A DNA stretch of 64,000 nucleotides from Pictodentalium vernedei (Eukaryota > Mollusca > Scaphopoda > Dentaliida > Dentaliidae). The DNA lies in NCBI GenBank assembly GCA_031216915.1, contig CM062296.1, forward strand, positions 455,018,287-455,082,286. The letters are read 5' to 3'. Positions 12,030-23,640 of the stretch are shown here, one piece after another; positions within the stretch are counted from its first letter, which is position 1, and each line of letters starts with the position of its first letter. Below the pieces are notes generated by a model, which saw nothing but the letters and a program-made list of their open reading frames with translations, ran no database searches and had not been told where the DNA came from. The position numbers and the translations under genes were made by a program.

Positions 12030-13689
12030 TACGACCCCTACCTGAGTCGCTACTCTGATGGTCTCTAAAGTAAGACTTGGAGGTTTTCTTAGATCCTCTA
12101 TAGGAATTTCCCTTGGACGTACTCGCCCCAGAAGTGCCTGCCTTACTCCTCTCTGCTGAGTCCGACTTTCGTGAAGTGGATTTAAAAGGCAGAGAGTCCA
12201 AAGCTTTCTTAGTAATCTGTTGATAGATTATAGAAAGCTTACCGTCAAAGAGAAGCTCTCCAGAGACCGGAGCGACTCGAAGAGAGTTTTTCACCTTACT
12301 ATCCACTCTTGTGGATGCAGCCAGGGCGGCATCACGTCTAAGTAACTCCAGGTTTGTCACTGAAAGGGCGGAGTTATACGTAGAATATACTATGGCCCTC
12401 GAAAGAACTCTCAAGGAAGTTTGAACATCCTGGAATTCTTTTCCTTCGAGACGTAGTGATAACGCTCTGGTAAGGTGATCTGCGTAAGATAATGTGTCTA
12501 AACAGATTCTGTTAGACAAGATTGTCGTCTCCAGCGTACTGGAATGAATCGACATAGACGCCGGCAATGACAACTCCAAGTCTTCTGCCTGGTCGTCTAA
12601 ACGCAGAGGAACTCTCGCCATGCCCTGTCCTGCCGTTTCAAATCTATTTCTATTATAGATGAAAGGCAGCTGTAGAGCATGAGACGATAAGAAACCGGAT
12701 TTGCCCATCTTAGAGGCTAGCTTGAATATAGCGTCAATAAGAAGATCAAATGTCCGCGTGACATTTCTGGACTGGGTCAGAAACTCAGACGCAATGTCCC
12801 TATTCCAGCCTAAAAAGTCTCTGTCCAGTGACGCTATCGGTCTCTTATCAGGTAATGCAGCATTTTGGTCCGGAGAAACAACTTCTGGGAGGTGTTGCCA
12901 GATGAAATCTACGGCCACCTTATGTTGTTCGGAATGGGAAACTTCCAGCTCTGCTGATTCCCTTTCACCATCCGACTGGACCACATGAGAATCTCGGTCG
13001 TCCCTTACTGACTCGGCAGGGGAGCGAACCGACCCAGCTTCCTCAGACAGTTCCTGTTCTGAAAAAGTTTCTGATGGCGCTGGGATGCTGCGATGAGTTG
13101 AGCGATCTGTGATAGCAAGTCCATCACGGAGGCCTGTGGAGCCGCGGTCTTACATAAATTTAGCCGCTGGAAGCTCCTGGGACGCTAATTCCTGCATACT
13201 TCTTATGCGAACGTCCCGACTGGAAAGGCCTTGAGTCCTTGGCTAGCGGATAGCGTGACCGGATCGACGTGGAATCCCTGGTCGGCGAAGCAGGCTGGAT
13301 ATCTGCGGTCATGTAGCCAAGGTGTGGTCGTGTGTGCTGACATGTGGATGAGGAAGTCATTAGACTAGCCGCGCTGAACTGTCTATGTGACAGAGTGTCC
13401 CGAGCAGGAGGAGTGGACGTATGCTCCGACAAATGTACGTACAAATTCTGTTACCGGCATACAAATGTACGTACAACAACATCTGAGCCCAGATGTTGTT
13501 GCAAGAGAGAGGGGGCTTCTTTCGCTCGCAGTCTGGGGAGACCTGAACGAGCTAGCTACCGGACTGACTGGCTTCCACCATTCCATCCTCCGATCCGTCG
13601 TCGCCGGGTGTGCGTGATCTCAGATTATAGTGCTCGCAACACCCCTTCTCCTCTCCTGGACCGCAACGGACGAACCCGGCGTCGACCAT
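11923..13689 (-). pseudogene. DIRS copy 1: broken gag-like ORF
   Basis: The C-terminal 353 codons (11923-12984) are open and align with copy 2, including EQHKVAVDFIW and the basic tail. The N-terminal part is frameshifted; a fragment at 13160-13444 matches copy 2 around RPHLGCVTADI. The ATG at 13689-13687 directly follows a TAA at 13692-13690, the same stop-start arrangement as copy 2. A short ATGTACGTAC repeat near 13433-13472 seems to be a local insertion. Confidence 0.8.
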
Positions 13690-14010
13690 TTAGTGAATGA
13701 TTGCTTCACCGGGGGAGCTAGCGGGTGACAAGTGACTGTCGATCCTACTAGGGACCTCTTAGGCACTGCCACGTTTCATTGAGCACTTTGCTGCTAGCTC
13801 TTCATTGCGACGACGGAAGCACACTCTTGAAGACATCACGGAAACATCACCCTGTTCTTGTTCCTCTGAAAAAGAGACTGAAAAAACTAGAGCGACCCTG
13901 TGGCGAGAGGACCGGCATTGAGCAAGAATTAGTGCAAGTACACTGACTACAGCAAATACAATGAACATGAGAATCAGAGGAAGACTTCCTCGATTTACAA
14001 ATCGAAAAAT
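13690..14010 (-). pseudogene. DIRS copy 1: remnant of the Cys-rich small ORF
   Basis: Part of the cysteine cluster survives (HCICCSQC-like, around 13905-13945), as does the EEQEQGDVS block also found in copy 2. Frameshifts prevent a single reading frame. It ends at the TAA (13690-13692) directly before the gag ATG. Confidence 0.6.
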
Positions 14011-15980
14011 ATTCTTTCATTCTGAAAAAATATTAAACAGTCATCGTACTCGGACTAACCCTTGAAAACAAAGATACATAATAATAATAAAATCCATTAC
14101 AAACATTTCGAAAAATAATTCAAAAGAAAAATTTTCTCGAAAAATTTTCAAGATGCGCCCTAGTTCCCAATGGGAACGATGAGCCCAAATGGATCCCCAA
14201 AAAGCCTTAAGTGTGGACAAAATTTTTAAAACATATCTAAAAATTAATGCTACACTTACGGACTATATTAATGTATCTGGCTATAAACAGAATTAAATAG
14301 AAGACAAGTAATCACTGTCAAGTAACCGTTGTCAACGTAAACAACAGTGAATAAAAACCGGAAACAAGACTCAAGGCACTAAAAATATGGCCCGAAATCA
14401 GTAACCAATTTTAAACACTATCCGATGTAAAACAGAAGCTTCCAGAGAAGAAACTGCAGTACATTGGATGGTAGATGCATGACCAAAATGCCTAAACACC
14501 CCTAGGGTGAGGACGTAACCATGGGGAAAAACAGAATAAACATTCTGTTACCAAGCTAAAAACTCCCAAGAAATTTCAGTAAAAAAAATTACAAAAATTA
14601 TGCCAAAGGCATGAGAGAATAGCAAGGGGGGTATAAAGGAAAGGGAGAGAGGACACACTGAACAAACCGTGGAAATTTCATAACAAGAATGTAAACATCA
14701 GGCCCATGCTCCGAAATTAGGGAACATGAAATAATTTTGCATAAAAATTATAAGTTACAGCCCTGAACACATCCTTCCACTGTTTCTTCCTCTCATCCTC
14801 TTATTTCATCCTTAGATCCACCATTTCTTTCATGATTTTGTGTCTGGCATCAATTTAACTGAGATTATAAGCACAGATATCAGTGAGATGTTACTGACTG
14901 AAGGGCCAATTTCGGTACTTCCTTGACACTGCGCAGGCGCAGTGGACAAAAGTATGGAGGACCACATAGGACATTGATTTTTTGGATTTTGCTGCAAATT
15001 TTGGGGATGGGGGGGTGGGGGGCAAAATTTGTGTTTGGCCCTAGAATTTTAAGAGTTAGCACCAGCTAAGTCTGGGTCATTGGTACAGTATAAAAATATG
15101 ATGTATAAATGCAACCTGTAGGCTGTGCTGAAGTAAAACAAGATGGCTGCTGTGGTGGTTACTGGAGGTGATAGCCAGAATGTGCAGCCAATCATGACCA
15201 ACATCAGACATTCTCATCTACTCATCAAAGTATGTCACCCTGCTGAATTTCAAGACAATTGCTGTATAAATGCAACTTGCTGGGTGTTCTCAAGAAATCC
15301 ATGATGGCTGCCATGATGGTCATTACATGCATGGGTGGTCAAGCATGACCAGAATATGTAGTTCCCATCTACTCGTCATACTAAGTCACCCGGCAGAGTT
15401 TCAAGGAAAAAATTATGCCTAAATGTGACCTGCAGCCTGTGCTGCCGAAATCCAAGATGACTTCTGTGGCAGCTATTTTGGGAAACCAAGCATGCACATA
15501 ATGAGACGTTATTCAGTCATCAAGACATGAACCTGAAAAAGCACAAGAAATATGGTTATGACTCGAAAAAAACTGATGGATGTAGCACTTGCTGAATGGA
15601 TTGTCGACAGGCAATCAGAGATATCAGAGTTGCTTGCCATTGCTGCCATTTGGTGTGGTCGATCGTGACCGACATAAGATGTTTGAATCCACTCCTCACA
15701 CTAACTCTTTCTTCCAAATTTCAAGAAAATTGCATAAATGCTATGTGCAGGATATTCTGGAGAGATTCAACTGTAGTGGCCATTATGGGCAGTCAACGGT
15801 GTACAAAATAGGATGTTCTCATCTATTCATCATACTTAGTCAACCTGTAAAGTTTGAAGAAAATTGATGCATAACTGCGACCTGTAGCCTGTTCTGAAGA
15901 ACTAATTTCATTAAATTTTACTTTTTCACTCACTTTTCTTACCATTTTTAATTAGAATTTAATTGAAGACACTTTGAGAC

Positions 15981-16661
15981 TAGGGCGCTGTGAAGGTTTG
16001 CAATTCGATTCGATTTGAATATCAAGTTGGTATTCGGTTTGATTCGAAATTGGCTTCTAGATTTGTTTCCGTTTGAATCCTTTCACTGGAATATAGCTTA
16101 GTATCAGTAATATTCGTTGTCTCATAGTTCAGATGAAAATTGTACATACATGTAAATAATGCTGAAGTGAAGACTGAGTTAATTACCGCTGTTTTAATAT
16201 AAATAGCATCTACACACATGCTGCCACCCATGCTAATTCCAGTGACACCAGGCACTACCACTGTCAGAAGCAAATTTAAAGTTTCCAAGCAATTTCGATG
16301 AATTTCGATGATGAGCTGTTGTTAGTGGCTACACCTGTGCAGTACATACATGTAGTATGGGCAATTCATACATTCGTTTCTGTTTTTGAACTGTAACCCT
16401 TACTGGGTAATATTTCAGCTACATCATCAAGGCATGCCTTCAATGAAGCCATGCCTTGATGATGTGGTTGGAATATTTTATCCGATGGGACTTGAGCCAT
16501 CACAGTTGCAACAAATCAGGTTTACAACACCTCCTTGCCCCCAATCGGTCACCTTCTAGACACTCCTGATGCAATTCGAGGTTTGATTTGATTTTGAATA
16601 ATAGTCGGGATTCGATTTGAGATTCAATTTGAATAAAAAATGTGTGATTTGCAGGGCCCTA
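15981..16661. mobile_element. non-autonomous hAT-like element
   Basis: The 681-bp element has TAGGGCGCTG at one end and CAGGGCCCTA at the other (one mismatch as inverted repeats). It is flanked by TTTGAGAC (15973-15980) and TTTGAAAC (16662-16669), an 8-bp duplication with one mismatch, as expected for hAT. Subterminal sequence is rich in GATTCGATTTGA-type repeats on both sides. A nested palindrome (ATCATCAAGGCATG / CATGCCTTGATGAT) lies at about 16422-16463. No transposase. Confidence 0.75.
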
Positions 16662-16977
16662 TTTGAAACAGTGGAAGCAATTATCCTTGAAGCCATTTTT
16701 AACGGTGGGAGGGGGGAGGGGGAGGGCAGGGCAGATACCCTGGTTGGCAATTAAACTGAAACAGTTCTCTTGGCAGTTGTCTGACTTTGCATTTTTGGAC
16801 TGGGATCAGTTATCTGGAGGGGCATCAAACATTAAACCTCCGAAAACACTTTAGAACTAAAACAACACTGAATAAAGTTGAAGGTACTGGATCTGAAAGT
16901 TTTATTGTGTTTTCATTCCGGAATGTTGTAAATTTTGTCTTGGTGAAGAGCTTCAAGAGCCACCAATACTATTTTAA

Positions 16978-19219
16978 CCCTTTACCAAATGTAATGGCCA
17001 AAACCGGCCAGTTCTATTCACAATGAAAGTATCAATGACACTGTAGCTCAACTTGTCTGTGTGTTATGTTTGATGAAAAGGATAATGTTCAATGTTTATG
17101 GAAGGATTATGAAATAAGACAAGAATTGTGATAATTTGGAATATGCTAATTTCTGTTTCCTGTATGCTATGTTTTCAATAAAAATAATATGAGGTGTAGA
17201 CTGTACTAAAGAACTGAGGGGTGGGTTAATGTGCCCCTCACAGTTCATGTATGTGGCCCCCACAGTTAATGTATATCAACGAAGGTTACCAATTTACAGT
17301 GAAATTATTCAAAAACAGGTCATCCTATCAAGTTACAATGAAATCCCTTCATAAAATATGGCTTGTAGACTGTGCTAAAGGTTTTTGAGCTTCGGGCCTG
17401 TGTAGCCATCAGGGTTGACCAATTGCAACCAAAAGGGGAAGTCCTCTTCTAGACATTATACTGAGTCATTCTACCAAGCTACAATGAAATCCCTTCATAA
17501 ATATGACCTGTAGTCTGTGCTAAAACTTTTGGGGTTTTGGGCTCGGGCAGCCATCGTGGTTGAATATCGTGACCAAAAGGGGACGTTCTCATCTAGGCAT
17601 TATCTGGAGTCATCCTATCAAGTTACAATGAAATCTCTTCATAAATATGACTTGTAGACTGTGCTAAAAGTTTTTGGGCTTTGGGCCCCTGTAGCAGTGA
17701 ACCAATCGCGACCAAAAGAGCACATCCTCATCTAGATATTATATGGAATCAACCTACCAAGCTACAATGAAATCCCTCTATAAATACGACCTGTTGACTG
17801 AGCTAAAGGCTTTCGGTTTTTGGGCTTTGGCAGCTGTCATGACTGAATGATCGTGACAATAAGGGGATGTCCTCATCTAGACATTATCTGGAGTCATCCT
17901 ACCAAGATGCAATGAAATCCTTCATAAATATGACCTATAGACTGTGCTAACGGTTTTCAGGTTTCAGGCCCTTTTAGCCATCACAGTTGACCAATCACGA
18001 CCAAAAGGGGACGTTCTCATCTAGACATAATATGGAGTCAACCTACCAAGCTACAATGAAATCCCTCTATAAATATGACATGTAGACTGTGCTGAATGTT
18101 TTTGGGTTTCGGGCTTGGGCAGCCATCACGGCTGACAGATCGCAACCAAATGGGGAAGTTCTCATCTAGACATCATACGGAGTCATCCAACCAAGTTACA
18201 ATGAAATCACTTCATAAATACATCCTGTAAACTGTGCTAAAGGTTTTCATGTTTTGGGCTCGGGCTGCCATCATGGTTGACCGATAGCGACCAAAAGGGG
18301 ATGTTCTCATCTAGACATAATATGGAGTCAACCTACCAAGCTACAATGAAATCCCTCTATAAATATGACATGTAGACTGTGCTGAATGTTTTTGGGTTTC
18401 GGGCTCGGGCAGCCATCACGGCTGACAGATCGCAACCAAATGGGGAAGTTCTCATCTAGACATCATACGGAGTCATCCAACCAAGTTACAATGAAATCAC
18501 TTCATAAATACATCCAGTAAACTGTGCTACAGGTTTTCATGTTTTGGGCTCGGGCTGCCATCATGGTTGACCGATCGCAACCAAAAGGGGACATTCTCAT
18601 CTAGACATAATATGGAGTCAACCTACCAAGCTACAATGAAATCCCTCTATAAATATGACATGTAGACTGTGCTGAATGTTTTTGGGTTTCGGGCTCGGGC
18701 AGCCATCACGGCTGACAGATCGCAACCAAATGGGGAAGTTCTCATCTAGACATCATACGGAGACATCCAACCAAGTTACAATGAAATCACTTCATAAATA
18801 CATCCTGTAAACTGTGCTAAAGGTTTTCATGTTTTGGGCTCGGGCTGCCATCATGGTTGACCGATCGCGACCAAAAGGGGATGTTCTCATCTAGATATGA
18901 CCCCAAACCTGCATATGAAATTTCGTGGCAATCAGTTAAGAACTACGGGGTGTAGCCTGTGCTAAAGGAAAATGTGAACAGACTCACAGACTAACAGACT
19001 TCCACATGCATGATGGCAATATTTAGCTTATCTTGACCTAAGTTCCATTATATTTTCTTATCTTAAAAACATAGCGAATGCCCCCTTATTAGAATGAGCT
19101 CTTTGAGCTAGTACTAATGAGGGTTCATCAGCTATGTTTTTGATGCAAAAAGTGAAAAAAATTAGATATTCAAGAATTATATTTTCAAGTGTTGTCTGCT
19201 CTTCGTGCTTGGTAAAGGG
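16978..19219. mobile_element. TTAA-type MITE interrupted by a family A array
   Basis: The left end CCCTTTACCAAATGTAATGG with TTAA before it and right end GGTAAAGGG with TTAA after it match the intact copy at 54397-54639. Family A was inserted between CTATTCACA and the fold-back that starts near 19041, AACATAGCGAATGCCCCC. CCCTTT termini with TTAA targets resemble piggyBac-type elements. Confidence 0.75.
17033..19040 (+). mobile_element. family A tandem-cored element, copy 1
   Basis: The 5' end GAAAGTATCAATGACACTGT then AGCTCAACTTG matches families B and G. About eleven monomers of roughly 145-150 bp carry GACTGTGCTAAAGG, TTTTGGGCTCGGGC, ACCAAAAGGGGAC and GTTCTCATCTAGACAT. A higher-order duplication of two-monomer blocks is evident at 18000-18900. 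The 3' end is TGATGGCAAT, then TTAGCTTATCTTGACC. Confidence 0.8.
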
Positions 19220-19246
19220 TTAATGGAAACTGATTCTTTTTGATAG

Positions 19247-19678
19247 TACAGTGGAGCCCACTTAATTGGATATCTCATAACTGAATAACCCTATTAATTG
19301 AATATAATTTCTCAACACAAAACCATTTACCATACCTCCAGTATAAATTTGACCTGTTAATTGAATATAGCTATAGAGTAAACTCCTGTTAATTGAATAA
19401 AAAATCTTGTCACCTGTCGAGAAATTACCCTGATGCTCCCCAGTTTTCCTCTTTTTAGAGACCTATTTGGCCTTAGTACATCCAATAAAGGCATTTAATC
19501 TATTATATCTTGTTTGACAGAGCTCATGGAGCTCTGTTAAACAAGATATAATAGAAAAAATGCTAAGTTTATGTCTTGAATACAGGAAAGTGACACAATC
19601 CCTGTTAATTGAATACTCCTGTTAACTGAATATTTTTCACTGGCAAAGTGGCTATTCAATTAACAGGATTCCACAGTA
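19247..19678. mobile_element. pogo-like MITE, complete
   Basis: TACAGTGGAGCCCACTTAAT at the left and ATTAACAGGATTCCACAGTA at the right form inverted ends with TA at the borders. The body repeats TTAATTGAATA motifs in both orientations. A central palindrome at 19503-19553 (TATATCTTGTTTGACAGAGC with its inverse) is nearly perfect. CAGT ends with TA targets suggest the pogo/Tc1-mariner group. Confidence 0.7.
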
Positions 19679-20086
19679 ACAGTAGGTCACAACAGAGAAA
19701 CAACTACATGTACATCAATGGGAAATTCAATAACTATTTACATGGACCTAACACACAGAGAACTTGAACAGCGACAAGTGCACATTTTTTCTTGAATATT
19801 TCAATATTTCAATTTTTTGCCAGGTTTAAATCCTTATGAATCCACTCTCTGGAAGGAGCTAGCTGCTCATTCCATTAATAGGGAGTATAAGCTGTGTTTA
19901 GGAGACATAATTTGAAAAACACTTTGTAATTTGAATTGTCATTTTTGTGAACAAGTCTGGCCAGTGGGGCACGTTATGTTAATAATTAATTTAGAACTGA
20001 GTGACATGAAGACTCTTTAAACTGAAAACAATAAAAGGAGTCCAGCAGAGAAACAAAACTTGAATACCAATGAGAAAAATGCCTGT

Positions 20087-20796
20087 TACAGTGGAACCCT
20101 GTTAACCCTTTACATAATGAATTGGTCACATTCACCTGTGTAATATACACATTAAGCAGTTGAATAAATATATATTTTTCAAAAATTTCAACAAAACCAT
20201 ATCATATGACTCCCTCATTGGAACGAGTCATGGTTTTGTTGAAATTTTTCTGAAAAGTTTTAAAAATTAATTAAAATAATAATTTTGGATTTTGTGTGCA
20301 TTGAGTAAAGGGTTAATTGAGTAGACACTTTGTCAGAGAAAATTATTCAATTAAGAGGAATATTCAATTAACTGAGATGTGGTCTCTTCCCTCTATTCTT
20401 GAGATACACTGTGCAGTAATTCTATTGTGTCCTTTTTGACAGAGTGCCATTAGTTTTATCAAACAAAAATTTACAGAAGAAATGACTGCAAAGGAAGTAG
20501 TGATCCCAAATAGGTCTATAACCAATAGACGAGCTCATTCCAACGAGGGGGTCATAACCTATGTTTTTGAGACAAAAAATGAAGAAATAATGAAATTGGC
20601 AATTTTTGAGAATAGCACTGGTTTGGGCCGTTACATTGGTTAAAGGATCAATAGGAGTTTACTGTATAATGTAAAGGCAATTAACAGGTCAAATTTGTAC
20701 TGAACGTAAAGGGTAAATAGTTTTGTGTTTGGACTTTGGAGGTTGTATTCAATTATATTCAGTTAAGAGATATCCAATTAAGTGGGTTCCACAGTA
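20087..20796. mobile_element. pogo-like MITE with nested TTAA MITEs (20106-20312; part at 20500-20650)
   Basis: The outer ends are TACAGTGGAACCCTGTTAA and ATTAAGTGGGTTCCACAGTA. At 20106-20312 a TTAA MITE (CCCTTTACATAATGAATTGG … GAGTAAAGGGTTAA) has TTAA on both sides. A right half of the other TTAA subfamily lies at about 20530-20650. Confidence 0.65.
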
Positions 20797-20834
20797 TCTG
20801 AAAGGCAAAAACTGTAATACAATCATATACTTAC

Positions 20835-21010
20835 AAATTCTTCAGGAATGCCTCCTCTCCTAATAGTATTTATAAAGGCATCTCCCTTGACTTGTTTGAC
20901 ATAAGGACATGTTGGAAACCAACGAGCATGTTCTATCCATGGTATATCTTCTGGATCCCAGTTTTTCAGACCACCATTGCAGAAAAAACACTTCACATTG
21001 TCAGCTTTTC
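20835..21010 (-). CDS. IAP-type protein, second half of BIR3 (internal exon)
   Basis: This 176-nt exon is bounded by an acceptor (TTTTCATAG before 21010) and a perfect donor (GTAAGTA from 20834). It enters in phase 2 complementarity: two bases complete the glycine codon left by the exon ending at 37655. It encodes the rest of a canonical BIR: CFFC zinc pair, GGLKNW, then EHARWFPTC with the H and C ligands. The acidic residue and the tryptophan that line the peptide groove in type II BIR domains such as XIAP BIR3 appear conserved (D in WDPED; W in HARWF). The tail resembles the helix after XIAP BIR3. The exon exits in phase 0. Joining to the large exon is inferred from phase, splice consensus and domain continuity; no transcript is available. 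Confidence 0.87.
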
Positions 21011-22901
21011 CTATGAAAAGAAGAGCTAGAATAACATATGGACCTTCTTTCAATGTAAAGCTGGCCATTCAAGAAAAGAAGAGACCAATTTAAAAATTTT
21101 TGAACTGGTTGAGTGTTAGAAGCCTCTATCATAGCACTACTAAAAAAAAGCTAAGAGTCACTTTAGTGGATTTACAATGCATGTAAGAGCTTGTGTTTTG
21201 TTGGCAGCAGAAAAAACAAAAGGCCCAGACATGATACACTCACCTGACAAAGGCCCTTTCAATCTTCAAAGAGATTTACAGATTTTTTTCCCAAACATAA
21301 TTAGTTGCTTAGGCCTAAAAAAGTTAAAAATCTGTTTCTCTGGCCCCCTGCATGGTCTTTTTGCAAACTTTAAATGAAAGTGTCAATGACACTGTAGATC
21401 AACTTGACAAACTTGAACTTGGTAAGTTATAAGTGAAATGGCAAAATTGAAGATCACTGGTACAATGTTATTTGGTGAAATTTAAACATAACAGCACTGT
21501 GTGTACACAACGTCAGAGTAATCCTCGCAAGCCTGAATATAACCTGTCATTTGCAAAAGAGGGTGAATTTGCTGATGCTATCCCATACAGTGGGCCAATT
21601 TATCCTCTAGGTACTAGGTACATCTTTCGTTTTTGGTTCAGACTTTGGTTCAAACTGAGATTCACAGAGGGTAAATTTTGTGATGCTACCCTGCTGTGCA
21701 GGGTAGCATCACCAAATTCATACTCTGGGGACCTCATTTTGCAGATGACGGTCTGTTTATATTCAGGCTTGAATCCATGCATTTTTAAATGTAAACTGTA
21801 AGGATGGCTAAAGGAAGAATGTTCATACACAAATGCGGTAAGTTCAGAGGTTATTGTAAATGGCAACTTTTTTAACAGAAATGAATGCTAATCTAATGCT
21901 AATGCTCTTATCTAGAGGTCCCGCCTAATGATCACACCAACTTCAAAAACAATCCTATGTTAAATGTGTCCTGCAGATCATATCAAAGAAGAATACTGAT
22001 CAATACACAAATGCAACAAATTCAAGGATTGTTTCTAACAGCAACAGGTTTTGATGGAAATGAAAATCGATAAATCCTATCTTTGTCACCCTGAATAAGT
22101 ATACAATGCATCAAAACAAGAGGCCCCAGTGGGCCTAAGGGCGCTCACCTGACATGGTAGCCTAAATATCAACCCAGAGAATTGATTTCAACTAGATGCA
22201 TCTGCTCCTCCTAAGAAAAGCTTATACCAAATATCCAAAGATTCTGACCAGTGGATCTAAAAAAAACAAGAGGCCCCACGTGGCCTTAATCGCTCACCTG
22301 ACAAAGTGACTCTAAGAAGTATTTTAGGTCACCTTCACCATGTCATGCCTCATCAACATTAACTGGTTGAGTGATAGATTTTGTTTGAAGTTCAACATTT
22401 GTTACCTAAAATTAGTTTTATTTAAAATCATTGGTGTGTGGCCAATCTCCAATGATTTTTAATAAAGCAAATTTATCTCTGCAGACAAACTGGTTTAGCA
22501 TGAAGCACAAACAAGGAATGTGAAGAGATAGCCTTGGACATCTCTCCCCAACTGTGGATATCTTCCATGTGCTACATGTACATATTTGCATGCAAGAAAA
22601 CAAAAATTTTCACAAATTTTCCAAAATATTAGTTTTTTTTATCATCATTGGAACAAGCTCAAACAGCTTATTCCAATAGGGGTATGGGAAGATCAGGTAT
22701 ATTTTTGAGACAGAAATGTGAATATATAAATAATGGTGTTTTTTTGTGAATGATGCTGGAGAATTTTGCGTAAAGATATGGTAAATGGTTTGTTCTAGAT
22801 ACAGAATGATGCAAAAGTATTTAAATTTGATTAGGCAAGTTGTTCCTATAATGCATTTAAAAATTGAAGTAACTGTTTTTTTGCTGCCGAACTTTTAGAT
22901 G

Positions 22902-22904
22902 TGT

Positions 22905-22979
<75 letters not shown>

Positions 22980-22985
22980 GGGGGG
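22902..22985 (+). repeat. GT microsatellite followed by a G homopolymer
   Basis: About 60 bp of GT repeat run directly into about 22 G (22963-22985). Confidence 0.95.
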
Positions 22986-23059
22986 TAAGAGTGTTCTTGC
23001 AAACAAAATTCCGGAATAAATGGAAAATTTTATTTTTTGTGTGAAAGACATAGTGCGTG

Positions 23060-23640
23060 AATGTTGATTGGAACAAGCTTAGAGAGCTCATTTTAATGTG
23101 AAGTCATAAGGCTGTGTTTTACGTACGAAATTCTGGAATAACTAAAAAATTGCTTTTTTGACTCAAAAAGCATGGTGAGCGACCTCTCATTGGAATGAGC
23201 TCAAAAAGCTCATTCCAATGGGGTATTTACAAGCGATAAGTACATGTATGTTTAAGAGACAAAAATTAAAATTTGAATAGCGATTTTTGCGAAGAATGCT
23301 GACAAGTTTTGGCAGTTATGCTGGTAAAAAGGTAAGATATGCAAAGTGGTTGTTTTTTAGAGGCGACATTTAATTAAGGGGAATTAACCCTTGATTACTG
23401 AGGTAACTTCCAAAAGTACTGAAATTTCATGAAGCAATGTGAATAACAGACAACAGTTGCCTAAAAATTTCATGAATAACTAAAATTTTTATTCTTTTGT
23501 CTCGAAAACATGGCATATGACCTTTGTTGGAATGAGCTGAATGCGTGTGTTCCAATGAGGGGTCATAAAATTTGAACGGAGATTTGTGTGAATAATGCAT
23601 TAGTACTGCTAGATTTGGGTAAACGGTTCACCCTGGATAC
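23060..23640. repeat. degenerate fold-back MITE copies
   Basis: Several phrases of the TTAA MITE fold-back recur here in decayed form: TTGGAATGAGCTCAAAAAGC with CTCATTCCAATGGGG, and ATGGCATATGACCTTTGTTG. Termini are not clear. Confidence 0.45.

Larger units (their letters stand above)
6998..15097 (-). mobile_element. DIRS-like retrotransposon, copy 1 (degenerate, interrupted by element F)
   Basis: Same family and strand as copy 2. The low-coordinate edge has GTT at 6998-7000 followed by the AT-rich extension and the CCAATGACCCAGACTTAGCT block. The far edge ends AAAAAT at 15097 after the inverted block. The order of ORF remnants matches copy 2, but every ORF is broken by frameshifts or stops. 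A 986-bp tandem-repeat element (7330-8315) has split its internal complementary region. The host is a family G array that resumes at 15098, with no obvious target duplication. Confidence 0.88.
3843..15930 (+). mobile_element. family G tandem-cored element, interrupted several times
   Basis: The 5' end (GAAACTGTCAATGACGCTGC then AGCTCAACTTG) is the same terminus used by families A and B. The core of about 150-165-bp monomers (phrases such as AAATGTGACCTGTAG, CCAAGATGGC and TCTAGACAT) is visible at 3890-4313, 5986-6150, 6575-6997 and 15098-15930. It is interrupted by a family C element, a pogo-like MITE with a nested TTAA MITE, and DIRS copy 1. No 3' hairpin was found; the array fades near 15930. 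Confidence 0.6.

Noticed and set aside
22846..23091. Histidine/threonine-repeat protein across the GT tract
   Set aside because: A pure consequence of the GT microsatellite and G run.
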